A stretch of DNA of 48,899 nucleotides from contig NZ_KI928952.1 of assembly GCF_000521215.1 (NCBI RefSeq), forward strand, positions 71,614 through 120,512, written 5' to 3'. Both the position numbers and the translations under genes were made by a program. Below the pieces are notes generated by a model. The model did no database searches. It was not told the origin of the DNA and saw nothing but the letters and a program-made list of their open reading frames with translations. The DNA is from Labrenzia sp. DG1229. GTDB lineage: Bacteria > Pseudomonadota > Alphaproteobacteria > Rhizobiales > Stappiaceae. Shown here in pieces: positions 20,683 to 29,633 of this stretch (position 1 is the first letter of the stretch; each line of letters opens with the position of its first letter).

Positions 20683-21138
20683 TCACTCCGCCTGGGAGAC
20701 GACCAGCCGGGCCCCGTCGATGGATTCGACACGCACCTTTGTGCCTGCAGGAAGATCGGGACCGGTAATCCGCCAGATGGTATCGTCTATGGACAGGTTC
20801 CCCGCCCCATCGTTCAACGGTTTGTCCAGCGTGAATTTCCGGCCGATATAGCGGCTGCCACGCTGGTTTAACCCGGGGTCCCCTTTTTCCGAGGCAAGCC
20901 TGATCATCATGCGCCGGCCTATCAGCAGGCTCACGATCGACAGCACCAGGAAAATACTGACGAGAACCTGCCAGCTCGGATCAAAAGTCAGGGCGATGAC
21001 GCCAACAACGAGCGCTGACAGGCCAAACCACAGAAAAATGGTTCCCGGAGCGGCTATTTCCAGCCCCAGAAGCACCAGACCAAGAACAAACCAGCTCCAG
21101 GGCCCGAGTGCATCAACAGCGCTTTCAATCAGGGTCAC
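20683..21138 (-). CDS. nfeD: NfeD-family membrane protein
   Basis: 151 residues from a GTG whose first four bases overlap the stop of the upstream SPFH gene (GTGA). Two to three transmembrane helices (WSWFVLGLVLLGLEIAAPGTIFLWFG; LSALVVGVIALTF; VLVSIFLVLSIVSLLIG) are followed by a C-terminal OB-fold domain (about 88-150, YIGRKFTLDKPLNDGAG, then GTKVRVESIDGARLVV). This is the short NfeD1b form that lacks the serine protease part. NfeD proteins act with SPFH scaffolds in membrane microdomains and membrane-protein quality control. The tight overlap supports a two-gene operon. Confidence 0.92.
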   Translation of the reverse strand: MTLIESAVDALGPWSWFVLGLVLLGLEIAAPGTIFLWFGLSALVVGVIALTFDPSWQVLVSIFLVLSIVSLLIGRRMMIRLASEKGDPGLNQRGSRYIGRKFTLDKPLNDGAGNLSIDDTIWRITGPDLPAGTKVRVESIDGARLVVSQAE

Positions 21139-22127
21139 GGATTGCCTCCTTCAGGCGAACCGGTATTCGGGATGCGCGACGACCCCTGGTTTTCCTTAGA
21201 ATGGTCGCCGAATGCCTCCTTGGCAATTTCACCGATACCACTCAGGGATCCCAGAAGAGCGGTCGCCTCCATGGGCAGGATCAGTGTCTTCTGGTTTCTC
21301 GACGTCGCCAGCGCCTGGAAGGCTTCGACATATTTGTTCGCAACGAAATAGTTGATCGCCTGAACATCACCGGAGGCAATCGCCGCGCTGACCATTTGTG
21401 TTGCCTTCGCTTCCGCTTCGGCCTCCCTTTCGCGCGCTTCTGCATCCCGGAAAGCGGATTCGCGTCGTCCCTCGGCTTCCAGAATCAGTGATTGCTTTTC
21501 ACCTTCCGCCTTCAGAATTTCAGACTGCCGCTTGCCTTCCGCTTCCAGAATGGACGCGCGTTTGTCCCGCTCGGCCTTCATCTGGCGCGCCATTGCATCC
21601 ACCAGATCCCGCGGCGGATTGATGTCCTTTATCTCGATACGCGTGATTTTCACGCCCCAGGGTTCAGCTGCCGCATCGACGACCCTCAGGACCTTTGCAT
21701 TGATTTCGTCACGGTTCGACAGGAGAGAATCAAGATCCATGGATCCCATCACCGAACGGATATTGGTCATCGTCAAATTCAGGATCGCATTCTGCAATCC
21801 AAGGACCTCGTACGCTGCCCGCGCCGCATCAAGCACCTGGTAGAACGTCACGCCATCCGCCGTCACGGTGGCATTGTCCCGCGTGATGACTTCCTGCGAG
21901 GGAACGTCGAGAACCTGTTCCATCATGTTCAGCTTGTGGCCGACCTTATCAATGAACGGGATAATAAAATTCAGACCCGGTAGCAGCGTCTTGCGGTACT
22001 TGCCGAACCGTTCGATCGTATAGTTGTAGCCCTGAGGTACGGTTTTGACCCCGGCGAAAAACACCAGGATGACCAGAACCACTAGGGCGATCAGGACAAT
22101 ACTGGGTCCATCAATTTCGAACGGCAT
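21135..22127 (-). CDS. qmcA: SPFH/band-7 membrane scaffold protein (QmcA/stomatin-like)
   Basis: 330 residues from the ATG at 22127 (GGGAGA upstream); a longer frame to 22226 adds 33 unlikely residues. One N-terminal membrane helix (IVLIALVVLVILVFFAG) is followed by the band-7 domain (VPQGYNYTIERFGKYRKTLL, PSQEVITRDNATVTADGVTF, DLDSLLSNRDEINAKVLRVV), then a long charged coiled coil (about 195-265, with repeats such as RASILEAEGKRQSEILKAEG), and a hydrophobic or disordered tail. It probably oligomerises into a membrane cage that controls FtsH-type proteolysis. It is translationally coupled to nfeD. Confidence 0.94.
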   Translation of the reverse strand: MPFEIDGPSIVLIALVVLVILVFFAGVKTVPQGYNYTIERFGKYRKTLLPGLNFIIPFIDKVGHKLNMMEQVLDVPSQEVITRDNATVTADGVTFYQVLDAARAAYEVLGLQNAILNLTMTNIRSVMGSMDLDSLLSNRDEINAKVLRVVDAAAEPWGVKITRIEIKDINPPRDLVDAMARQMKAERDKRASILEAEGKRQSEILKAEGEKQSLILEAEGRRESAFRDAEAREREAEAEAKATQMVSAAIASGDVQAINYFVANKYVEAFQALATSRNQKTLILPMEATALLGSLSGIGEIAKEAFGDHSKENQGSSRIPNTGSPEGGNP

Positions 22128-22370
22128 GAATTTCTCCCGTAAACATCTGGAATTCGCGGTCACTATGCTCTGTTTGAGTGAGTCGTTCCAGCGCCATTCC
22201 TCGAGATCCACGCGCCTCGGATGCATTCAGCTAGATTTCCCGCGGGACTGAACTGATACCACTGGCCTTGTCACCACCTGGGCGGCATGCACCCTGGAAC
22301 AGGACAACAGCCGTCAGTCCGGCGACAACCGGCGCTCCATGGAATGTTGATCAGAATTTCATAAAACGGA
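22128..22370. other. Intergenic stretch between hemH and qmcA (no gene seen)
   Basis: About 240 bp between the hemH terminator and the qmcA start. No open frame with a recognisable product and no strong promoter motif was found; it presumably holds the qmcA-nfeD promoter on the minus strand. Confidence 0.4.
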
Positions 22371-22397
22371 CAAAACGCTCAGGTGAAACACGAGCGT
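22371..22397 (-). terminator. Rho-independent terminator of hemH
   Basis: Read on the minus strand: ACGCTC-GTG-TTT-CAC-CT-GAGCGT followed by TTTG. Stem of 6 + 3 pairs with a 2-nt bulge and a 3-nt loop, about 40 bp after the hemH stop. Confidence 0.6.
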
Positions 22398-22438
22398 CAG
22401 ACCGGCTGATTGCGAGAATTTTCAAAAGTTCCTGACTA

Positions 22439-23518
22439 TCAGAGCCAGCCGCCGAGTTCCCGGCGCACCACGTGTTCGATCACCTTCATGCCCAGGCCAC
22501 TGTCGTTCAGACACGGAACATGGGTGAAATTGCCACCGCCATTTTCCTCGAAGATCTCACCGACCTCGCCCGCGATCTCCTCGAGCGTCTCAAGACAATC
22601 GGCAACAAAACCGGGATTCATCACCGCAACGTTTTGGACGCCATCCTTTGCCAATTGCTCGACAGTCTTGTCGGTATAGGGCTGCAGCCACTCCTCCGGT
22701 CCGAAACGGGACTGGAACGTGACACGGAGTTGCTGGTCATCCCAACCAAGGACCTCACGCATCAGGCGCGTTGTTTTCATGCAGTGACAATGATAGGGGT
22801 CTCCGCGCTTGAAGTAGGATTGCGGAATGCCGTGATAGGACGTCAGCAGCACATCCGGCTTGAAATCCAGTGTTTCCAGATGCTGTTCGACGGATTCGGC
22901 AAGTGCGGTCACATAGACCGGATCATCGTGATAGGGCGGCACGGTCCTGATCGCCGGCTGCCACCGCATCTCAAGCAGGGTTTTGCAGACGACGTCGTTG
23001 ACGGTCGCCGTGGTCGTTGCCGAATATTGCGGATAGAGCGGAAACACAAGAATCCGGTCGCACCCTTCATCCTTGAGTGCCTTCAGCTTGTCAGGGATGG
23101 AGGGCTGACCATAACGCATCGCCCAATCAATCTTGAGCCTGCCGCCTTCATCGCCGAGAACCTCAGACAGCTTATCGGACTGACTGCGCGTGATCGTGCG
23201 CAGCGGTGACTCGTTCTTCTCGTTGTTCCAGATCTCGTCATAGGCCTTGCCGGATTTTCCCGGGCGGGTCATCAGGACAATTCCGTAAAGGATCGGATAC
23301 CAGATCGCCCTCGGCCATTCGATGACACGCTTGTCGGACAGAAACTCACGCAGGTAACGGCGCATCGGCCAGTAATCTGTTGCATCCGGGGTCCCGAGAT
23401 TGACCAGGAGCACACCGACCTTGCCGCTTTTCACCGGCGGGTGGTTCTCAGGCAGATCCAGATTGCGGAACTCAGCGGCCCTCTCGGCCGAAAGCGAAGT
23501 GGTCGGTTGAACGTTCAT
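22439..23518 (-). CDS. hemH: Ferrochelatase
   Basis: 359 residues from the ATG at 23518. It inserts Fe2+ into protoporphyrin IX, the last step of protoheme synthesis. Conserved blocks: KVGVLLVNLGTPDAT, MRYGQPSI, ILVFPLYPQYSATTTA, the metal-inserting His in LTSYHGIPQSYFKRGDPYHC, FQSRFGPEEWLQPYT, and the C-terminal acidic VMNPGFVADCLETLEEI. Several cysteines in HCHC and near the C-terminus fit alphaproteobacterial enzymes. The frame is open to 23602, but a possible promoter lies inside that extension, so the shorter start is preferred. It ends at a good terminator and looks monocistronic. Confidence 0.96.
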   Translation of the reverse strand: MNVQPTTSLSAERAAEFRNLDLPENHPPVKSGKVGVLLVNLGTPDATDYWPMRRYLREFLSDKRVIEWPRAIWYPILYGIVLMTRPGKSGKAYDEIWNNEKNESPLRTITRSQSDKLSEVLGDEGGRLKIDWAMRYGQPSIPDKLKALKDEGCDRILVFPLYPQYSATTTATVNDVVCKTLLEMRWQPAIRTVPPYHDDPVYVTALAESVEQHLETLDFKPDVLLTSYHGIPQSYFKRGDPYHCHCMKTTRLMREVLGWDDQQLRVTFQSRFGPEEWLQPYTDKTVEQLAKDGVQNVAVMNPGFVADCLETLEEIAGEVGEIFEENGGGNFTHVPCLNDSGLGMKVIEHVVRRELGGWL

Positions 23519-23558
23519 AAGCGCGGATTGTCCCTCAGCGGCTAGTCCTCTGATGCCA

Positions 23559-23587
23559 TACATAGGCCAAGGCAAAGCCGAGGCCAA
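23559..23587 (-). promoter_or_regulatory. Possible hemH promoter
   Basis: On the minus strand TTGGCC (23587-23582) and TATGTA (23564-23559) are separated by 17 bp, each four of six consensus bases. Transcription would begin about 34 nt upstream of the chosen hemH start. No iron-responsive operator is recognised. Confidence 0.3.
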
Positions 23588-23948
23588 TGCGGCATTTTTC
23601 ATACGCTTGGCGAAAAGGACAGATCACCGGGGGGACGACTTCGGGCGGGAAAGAAAACCGGAGACACACAGCAGCCGTTGTTGTTCCAAAGGAAAGGCGC
23701 CAATTTAAACGGTCGTCACGGTCGAATGTCGCGGGACCCGGAGCACCTTGCTCAAAGAGCGGTGAACCGGACCAGCATTTCCTCACGAAGTCATTGACAA
23801 AACGAAGAGGCGGCCGGCTGATGGAACCCGTCCCTGCGTTCCCCCTTGCAGGGGCATCATCGAAGATGAAGAATGCAAAAACGAGTTTCTTTTGCGCGAT
23901 CAGGACCCGCAATCACGACCCGGATTCAGCCAAGGCGCTTCAGCGTGG
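23588..23948. other. Non-coding stretch upstream of hemH (nothing recognised)
   Basis: About 360 bp between the candidate hemH promoter and the stop of the PaaK-like gene. Open frames on both strands (up to 143 codons) show no recognisable protein features, no SD and unusual composition. No strong terminator for the long upstream operon is seen. Confidence 0.4.
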
Positions 23949-25187
23949 TCAACCATACTCTCTCTCATCGGCAATGACCTTGCCGTCATTGGGCAGGGCA
24001 CCGGTAGACACGATTTGAACATCGCCGCTGAGCCGGGTGACATCCCTGAGCGTTGTGGCCACCCTTTCGGTCAGTCCGTCCCCACGAGCTTCCGTTTCAA
24101 CGGAGAGCACCATCGCATCGGCTTCGCCGGCACGGCTGACGGCCAGTCGGGCCTTGCTGACTTCCGGGTGCGCTGCAACAACCTGTGCGATCTGCGCAGG
24201 GTCGACAAACATTCCCTTTATCTTGGTGCGCTGATCCGCCCGTCCCATCCAGCCCGCAAGACGCATGTTGGACCGTCCGCAAGGTGACTGGCCTGGAATG
24301 ACCTTGGAAAGGTCCCCGGTTCCGAACCGTATCAAAGGGTAAAGCCTGTTGAAGCTGGTCACGACAAGCTCGCCGACCTCACCGTCAGCAACCGGTTCGC
24401 CGGTTCCCGGACGCACGATTTCCACAATGTAGTCTTCGTTGACGACCATGCCCTCTCGGGCCTCGGTTTCGTAGGCGATAACCCCGAGATCAGCCGTGGC
24501 GTAACATTGGCCGACCTGAATGCCCTGGTCTTCATATTCCTGCCGAAGCGAGGGAAACAGCGCTCCGCCGGAGACAAGAGCCTTTTTGATGGAGGAGACA
24601 TCCCGGCCTTGCTCCCGGCCCCGGTCAAGGAGGATCTTGAGATAGTCGGGTGTCCCGACAAAACCGGCGGGCTTCAGAACTTCCAGGGCTTCAACCTGCG
24701 TGTCGGTATTGCCGACACCTGCTGGAAAAACAGTGCACCCCAGGGCAATCGCTCCCTGGTCCAGAATGAAGCCGCCTGGCGTCAGGTGGTAGGAGAAGGC
24801 ATTCAGGACCACGTCCCCTTTCCGGAAACCCGCGGCGAACAGACTGCGCGCGCCGTTCCAGGCATCCAGGCCAGGAGACTGTGGTTCCCAGATCGGGCCC
24901 GGTGACATGAAGACACGAGCGGCCTCAGAAAGGTTGCCAGCCAGATAACCACCGAAAGGCGGGTTCGCCTTCTGCTGTTCCATCAGGTCGGATTTGCGCA
25001 GCACCGGTAGAACGGCCAGCGCGCTTCGGTCCTGAATGCCGGCAATATCGCAACCCGTCAGCTGCTTTGCCCAGCCGTCGGCATTTTCAGCCGCATGTGC
25101 CAGAAGTTCCGGCAACCTGGCAAAGAGATCCTGTTCACGCTGAGCGGGATCCTGCCGCTCGCGTGCATCAAACTGTTGGTCGCTCAT
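23949..25187 (-). CDS. Phenylacetate-CoA ligase-like (PaaK family) AMP-forming enzyme
   Basis: 412 residues, a compact ANL-superfamily protein of the PaaK type. Visible: LPVLRKSDLMEQQKANPPFG near the N-terminus, FSYHLTPGGFILDQGA, GTPDYLKILLDRG, the SGGALFPSLRQEYED segment where PaaK proteins have GGE, VGQCYATADLGVIAYE in the aromatic motif position, LIRFGTGDLSKVI, and KIKGMFVDPAQIAQVV before the C-terminal lid. Such enzymes activate aryl or other carboxylic acids with ATP and CoA. The canonical SSGTTG P-loop is replaced here by a less conserved MSPGPIWEP, as in some PaaK-like paralogues. It ends the Liv-type transport operon, 42 bp after livF. Substrate unknown. Confidence 0.82.
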   Translation of the reverse strand: MSDQQFDARERQDPAQREQDLFARLPELLAHAAENADGWAKQLTGCDIAGIQDRSALAVLPVLRKSDLMEQQKANPPFGGYLAGNLSEAARVFMSPGPIWEPQSPGLDAWNGARSLFAAGFRKGDVVLNAFSYHLTPGGFILDQGAIALGCTVFPAGVGNTDTQVEALEVLKPAGFVGTPDYLKILLDRGREQGRDVSSIKKALVSGGALFPSLRQEYEDQGIQVGQCYATADLGVIAYETEAREGMVVNEDYIVEIVRPGTGEPVADGEVGELVVTSFNRLYPLIRFGTGDLSKVIPGQSPCGRSNMRLAGWMGRADQRTKIKGMFVDPAQIAQVVAAHPEVSKARLAVSRAGEADAMVLSVETEARGDGLTERVATTLRDVTRLSGDVQIVSTGALPNDGKVIADEREYG

Positions 25188-25228
25188 GGTCGTCTCCGCT
25201 TATTCGGCCTCAAGTGGTCATCAACCCG

Positions 25229-26083
25229 TCAGGCCAGCCAGCGCTTCCTTCGTTTATAGTGTTTGACATTCCGGAACGAGCGGCGCCCTTCGCCGCCGAC
25301 GCCCAGATAGAATTCTTTCACATCCTCGTTTTCGCGAAGCGCCTTCGCGTCGCCGTCGAGCACGATGCGTCCCGATTCCAGGATGTAGCCATAGGTGGCG
25401 TATCTCAGCGCCACATTGGTGTTCTGCTCCGCCAGCAGGAAGGAAACCCCCTCCTTCTCATTGAGCTGCCGGACGATTTCGAAAATCTCCTCCACCAATT
25501 GCGGTGCAAGTCCCATGCTGGGCTCGTCAAGAAGGATCATTTTCGGTCGGCTCATCAGGGCGCGTCCGATCGCGCACATCTGCTGTTCACCGCCGGACGT
25601 GTAACCTGCCTGGCTCTGGCGCCGCTCCCTGAGGCGCGGAAAATAATTGTAGACCATCTCGAGATCGGCTTTCACAGCCGCATGACCGTCCTTGCGGGTA
25701 TAGGCTCCGGTCAGCAGGTTCTCCTCGATGGACAGGTGGCCGAAACAGTGGCGCCCTTCCATGACCTGAATGCAACCGCGGCGCACCAGTTCGTTGGGCG
25801 AGAGCGCCTGGACTTCGTCGCCGTCAAACAGGATCGTTCCCTTTGTAACCTCGCCACGCTCGGCACTCAGAAGGTTCGAGACTGCTTTCAGCGTTGTCGT
25901 CTTGCCGGCGCCGTTCGCTCCCAGCAGCGCAACGATCCCTCCCTTTGGAACCGTCAGGGAAACACCCTTGAGAACCAGGATCACATGGTCGTAAATGACC
26001 TCGATATTGTTGACCGAAAGTATCGTTTCCGCAGCTTCCACCGCGTTGTCCGAACCGGCCTGATCTACATCCAGCAATGCCAT
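25229..26083 (-). CDS. livF: Branched-chain amino-acid-type ABC transporter ATP-binding protein LivF
   Basis: 284 residues from the ATG at 26083 (GGGAGAG upstream). Walker A is GANGAGKTT, the Q-loop/LivF-type IQVMEGRHCFGHLSIEENL follows, the signature is YTSGGEQQMCAIGRAL, and Walker B is MILLDEPSMGLAP. This order is diagnostic of LivF rather than LivG. A basic C-terminal tail (RSFRNVKHYKRRKRWLA) extends past the usual end and is seen in Liv-type systems linked to CoA ligases. It pairs with LivG to power the LivHM permease. It lies 58 bp after the substrate-binding-protein gene. Confidence 0.93.
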   Translation of the reverse strand: MALLDVDQAGSDNAVEAAETILSVNNIEVIYDHVILVLKGVSLTVPKGGIVALLGANGAGKTTTLKAVSNLLSAERGEVTKGTILFDGDEVQALSPNELVRRGCIQVMEGRHCFGHLSIEENLLTGAYTRKDGHAAVKADLEMVYNYFPRLRERRQSQAGYTSGGEQQMCAIGRALMSRPKMILLDEPSMGLAPQLVEEIFEIVRQLNEKEGVSFLLAEQNTNVALRYATYGYILESGRIVLDGDAKALRENEDVKEFYLGVGGEGRRSFRNVKHYKRRKRWLA

Positions 26084-26141
26084 TCCATTCTCTCCCGGGA
26101 TACTCCGCCGCACATTGTGCGCGGCGGAGCGATCTGCCTGA

Positions 26142-27473
26142 TCAATTCGGGCAGGGTTCCGTACGCACCGGCCAAGGCGCGTTCTTTTCCGCGTATTCGG
26201 CGGCTGCCGCTTCCAGAAGCGGACGCACAATATCGGTCATCGGCTCGATCCAGCCGGAAGCCTGACGCCACTGCTTGCCGTCCCACTCCTGGATGAAGAC
26301 CGGATGGCTGCCTGCATGATCCTCACAGGTGACCTTCATCGGGTGCGCGAAACCTGCCAGACCCAGTTCCTTCAGACGGGCCTCGTCCAGGTTGAGCGCC
26401 TCAAGGCCCATACGCATGTCCTCACCGGTGATGACTTTCTTGCCGGTCAATTCCTGTGCGGTGCGGATACCCTCGGCGATGATGACGGAGTTCAGAACAC
26501 CACGGTTGTAAAGAGTGCCGCCTATGGAGCTCGCGTCAGTTGAACTCAGCCCGGCATCGACAACGTGTTTCTTGATGTCGTCAAGCGCCGGAAAGTCGCT
26601 GCCGACTCCGGAGAAGTTCATCGCCTTGTAGCCTTTGGCACCTTCACCGCCAGCAGCGGCGTCGTCATCACCAGCTGACCACCAGACACCGATGAACTTG
26701 TCCATCGGGAAGCGGATCTTCACGGCTTCCTTGATGGCGGTCGGGTTCATCGCACCCCAGCCCCACATGACCATGTAGTCGGGACGATCACGGCGCACGT
26801 TCAGCCACTGCGAGGACTGGTTCTGCATTTCCTTGACACCGACCGGATATTGCAGCAGCTCGAAGCCGTATTTTTCAGCCAGCTGTTCCAGCAGCGGGAT
26901 CGGCTCGCGGCCATACCCTGCATCCAGGAAGATGTAACCGATCTTCTTGCCCTTGAGGTTATCAAGACCGCCTTCCTGTTCACCGATATACTTGATCACG
27001 ACCGACGCGCCGTCCCAGTAAGTATCCGGCACGTTGAAGACCCAGGGGAAGACGGACCCGTCAGCAGCAGCCGACAGACCATAGCCCATGGACAGAACCG
27101 GGATCTTGTCGACACCGGCCTTCGGGATCAGCTGCAGGGTGATGCCTGTGGAATAAGGGTTATAGACCAGAGCACCCTTGCCTTTGGTCGCCTCATAGCA
27201 CTCGACGCCTTTCTGGGCGTTGTAACCGGTCTCGCATTCCTCGAGCTCCAGCTTCACGCCGCCGATACCGCCATCACGCTCGTTCAGCATTTTCAGGTAA
27301 TCATGCATGCCGTTGGCGATATGGATGCCTGAAGCCGCGAACGGACCGGTGCGGTATGTCAGCAGCGGCACATAGTTGGCGTCTTCAGCCTGGGCAACCG
27401 TTGTCGCGAGACCGGAAAATCCGACTCCAAGCGCAACAGCGGTTCCCAGCGCAATTTGCTTGATGCTTTTCAT
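26142..27473 (-). CDS. livK: Liv-type periplasmic substrate-binding protein
   Basis: 443 residues with a clear signal peptide (MKSIKQIALGTAVALGVGFS...AQAED). A type I periplasmic-binding fold follows: YRTGPFAASGIHIANGMHDY, NERDGGIGGVKLELEECETG, IGYIFLDAGYGREPIPLLEQ, and DYMVMWGWGAMNPTAIKEAV in the cleft region. It is larger than LivK of enteric bacteria (about 370) and lacks its exact leucine-pocket motifs, so the ligand is probably not a branched-chain amino acid; the flanking CoA ligases suggest a carboxylic acid. Strong SD GGGAGGAG. It lies after stable intercistronic hairpins, a common way to raise binding-protein mRNA. Confidence 0.92.
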   Translation of the reverse strand: MKSIKQIALGTAVALGVGFSGLATTVAQAEDANYVPLLTYRTGPFAASGIHIANGMHDYLKMLNERDGGIGGVKLELEECETGYNAQKGVECYEATKGKGALVYNPYSTGITLQLIPKAGVDKIPVLSMGYGLSAAADGSVFPWVFNVPDTYWDGASVVIKYIGEQEGGLDNLKGKKIGYIFLDAGYGREPIPLLEQLAEKYGFELLQYPVGVKEMQNQSSQWLNVRRDRPDYMVMWGWGAMNPTAIKEAVKIRFPMDKFIGVWWSAGDDDAAAGGEGAKGYKAMNFSGVGSDFPALDDIKKHVVDAGLSSTDASSIGGTLYNRGVLNSVIIAEGIRTAQELTGKKVITGEDMRMGLEALNLDEARLKELGLAGFAHPMKVTCEDHAGSHPVFIQEWDGKQWRQASGWIEPMTDIVRPLLEAAAAEYAEKNAPWPVRTEPCPN

Positions 27474-27532
27474 GTTTCTCCTCCCATGCGGCCCCGGACC
27501 ATCCGGTACCGCCAGACCAGTTGCGCCATTCC

Positions 27533-27599
27533 TCCCCGGACAGGTCCGGGTCCGGATGACGTGCGATAAGGCTGGCCGCCCTAATAAGGGAACGGCCAG
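27533..27599 (-). repeat. Two intercistronic hairpins between livM and livK
   Basis: Hairpin 1: CTGGCCG (27572-27578) plus CCCT (27579-27582) pairs with AGGG (27587-27590) and CGGCCAG (27593-27599), loop AATA, two-base bulge; the livM stop codon (27581-27583) sits at its tip. Hairpin 2: CCCGGAC (27535-27541) with GTCCGGG (27544-27550). No U-run follows, so they are more likely mRNA processing or stabilising structures than terminators. Confidence 0.6.
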
Positions 27600-28657
27600 A
27601 CCCTGAGCTTTTGTTTTGCGATCTGCCAGAGCCGCGCAAAGCCATGCGGTTCGACGATCAGGAAAAAGATGATCAGGGCGCCGACGACCATGAACGTGAT
27701 GTGTTCAACGGTTTCGGCGGCCACGTTGATACCGATGGTGCCCGGAATGAATTTCAGGAAAACCGGCAGGATCCAGATGAAGGCCGCGCCCATGAACGCG
27801 CCGCTCAGGCTTCCCAGACCGCCCAGGATCACCATGAACAGGATCTGGAAAGACAGGGATATCGAATAGGATGAAGGTTCCGCGGCATTCAGCCAGAAGA
27901 ACACCATCATCGCGCCGGCGACGCCGCAGATATAGGACGACACGGCAAACGCCATCAGCTTGGTCTGGAGCGGGCGGATGCCCATAAGTTCAGCTGCAAT
28001 GTCCATGTCGCGGATCATCATCCACGAACGCCCGATCCGGCCGCGCAGGACGTTGGCCATCAGATAGGCGATCAGCGCGGTGATGCCGAGTACGATGAAA
28101 TAGCGCACGATCGGCGTTGCTTCCGCGCCGGAGACGACTACGCCAAAGGCCTCCCGGTGCGGGATCTCGATCGCGCCGGAGGCATTGTAGTTGTAGAGCC
28201 AGGGGATGCGGATGAAACACCATTCGAGGAAGAACTGGGCAGCCAGGGTTGTCACGGCCAGATACAGGCCCTTGATGCGCAGGCTCGGCAGACCGAACAC
28301 GGCGCCGATTGCCGCGGAAAACACACCGGAAAGCAGAACCATCAATATGACATTGGCGTCCGGGAAGATCGAGGTCAGCTTGTAGGCCGCATAGGCTCCC
28401 ACACCCATGAAGGCACCCGTACCGAGCGAAAGCTGACCGCAAAAACCCGTCAGCACATTCAGGCCGATCGCCGCCAGGGAGAACACCAGGAACGGGATCA
28501 TGATGGATGTCAGAAAGAAGTCGTTGGCAAAAACGGGAATGACCACAAAGGCAACTGCCAGAATGACCAGAAGACCCACCCTGTCCTGCAGGATCGGCAT
28601 GAGCGCCTGATCCGCCTTGTAACTCGTCTTGAATTGGCCAGCTTCGCGATAAAACAT
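27581..28657 (-). CDS. livM: Liv-type ABC transporter permease LivM
   Basis: 358 residues, a polytopic membrane protein with about nine helices. The LivM/UrtC signature GLNVLTGFCGQLSLGTGAFM is present, and the EAA-like cytoplasmic loop GRIGRSWMMIRDMDIAAELM contacts the ATPases. The LKLMAFAVSSYICGVAGAMM-type region and GGLGSLSGAFMGAAFIWILP are typical of the family. It is preceded 11 bp upstream by livH and is followed by two hairpins and livK. Inner membrane. Confidence 0.94.
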   Translation of the reverse strand: MFYREAGQFKTSYKADQALMPILQDRVGLLVILAVAFVVIPVFANDFFLTSIMIPFLVFSLAAIGLNVLTGFCGQLSLGTGAFMGVGAYAAYKLTSIFPDANVILMVLLSGVFSAAIGAVFGLPSLRIKGLYLAVTTLAAQFFLEWCFIRIPWLYNYNASGAIEIPHREAFGVVVSGAEATPIVRYFIVLGITALIAYLMANVLRGRIGRSWMMIRDMDIAAELMGIRPLQTKLMAFAVSSYICGVAGAMMVFFWLNAAEPSSYSISLSFQILFMVILGGLGSLSGAFMGAAFIWILPVFLKFIPGTIGINVAAETVEHITFMVVGALIIFFLIVEPHGFARLWQIAKQKLRVWPFPY

Positions 28658-28668
28658 GAACTTGTACC

Positions 28669-29622
28669 TTAAACCCGCTCGATGATGCGTTCGCCGAAGA
28701 GGCCTTGCGGCCGGAACAGAAGGAAGATCAGCGCAATGATGTAGGCAAGCCAGGACTCGATGCCACCGCCCACGAGACCGCCCCAGTAGAGTTCACCGAT
28801 CTTCTCGCCGAAGCCGATGATCAGACCACCGACAATCGCACCGGGGATGGACGTGAAGCCACCGAGGATCAGCACCGGCAACGCCTTGAAGGCAACGATT
28901 TCCAGCGCAAACGACACGTCGGAGCGCGCGCCCCACATGATGCCTGTCGCCAATGCGACGAGACCGGCCGCGAACCAGACGATTGCCCAGATCTGATTGA
29001 GTGAAATCCCTACGGAAAGCGCTGCCTGGTGGTCGTCCGCGACCGCCCTGAGCGCCCGGCCGATGCGGGTCTTGTTGAAGAAGATACCAAGTGCCGCCAC
29101 CATCAGAACAGCAATGACGGCTGCCGCGATGTCGATATGCTGCAGGATGACCAGGCCTCTTTCCCCGAATTCAAACGCCGTGGAGCCGGTCGGCAGACCG
29201 AGTTCCTCGGTAATCATCTGTTTCGGCTCGCCGCCGAAAACGAATTCTCCGAAGCCGATCAGGAAATAGGTCAAGCCGATGGTCGCCATCAGCAGGATGA
29301 TGTCGGGCTGGTTGACCAGCGGACGCATGACGACCCGTTCCACTCCGTAGGCCAGTATCCCCATCGCGGCAATGGTCAGGGCAAGTGCCAGGTAGGCCGG
29401 TACGCCGTTTTCATTGAGGCCGACCAGGGTAAGTCCGGCGAACACCACCATGATGCCCTGTGCGAAATTGAAAACGCCGGAAGCCTTGAAGATCAATACA
29501 AAACCAAGCGCGATCAGGGCGTAGAGAATTCCGGCGACGAAACCTTCCCACAGGACTTGCAGGAAGAAGTCCGGCATATCGTACATCTGCACGAAGGGAT
29601 CGATGAAAATGTCGTAAAGCAT
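28669..29622 (-). CDS. livH: Liv-type ABC transporter permease LivH
   Basis: 317 residues, with about eight membrane helices. Signature segments: FVAGILYALIALGFVLIFKA, VFNFAQGIMVVFAGLTLVGL (the LivH N-F-A-Q-G motif), the coupling loop KTRIGRALRAVADDHQAALS, and GGFTSIPGAIVGGLIIGFGE. It forms the translocation channel with LivM. Spacing to livG (11 bp) and livM (11 bp) shows a single transcript. Confidence 0.94.
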   Translation of the reverse strand: MLYDIFIDPFVQMYDMPDFFLQVLWEGFVAGILYALIALGFVLIFKASGVFNFAQGIMVVFAGLTLVGLNENGVPAYLALALTIAAMGILAYGVERVVMRPLVNQPDIILLMATIGLTYFLIGFGEFVFGGEPKQMITEELGLPTGSTAFEFGERGLVILQHIDIAAAVIAVLMVAALGIFFNKTRIGRALRAVADDHQAALSVGISLNQIWAIVWFAAGLVALATGIMWGARSDVSFALEIVAFKALPVLILGGFTSIPGAIVGGLIIGFGEKIGELYWGGLVGGGIESWLAYIIALIFLLFRPQGLFGERIIERV

Positions 29623-29633
29623 GATTTTCCCTT

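Noticed and set aside
23587..24018. 143-codon plus-strand open frame upstream of hemH
   Set aside because: Low-complexity translation, no SD, overlaps the end of the PaaK-like gene.
25067..26296. 409-codon plus-strand open frame
   Set aside because: Antisense to livF, which has all ABC motifs.
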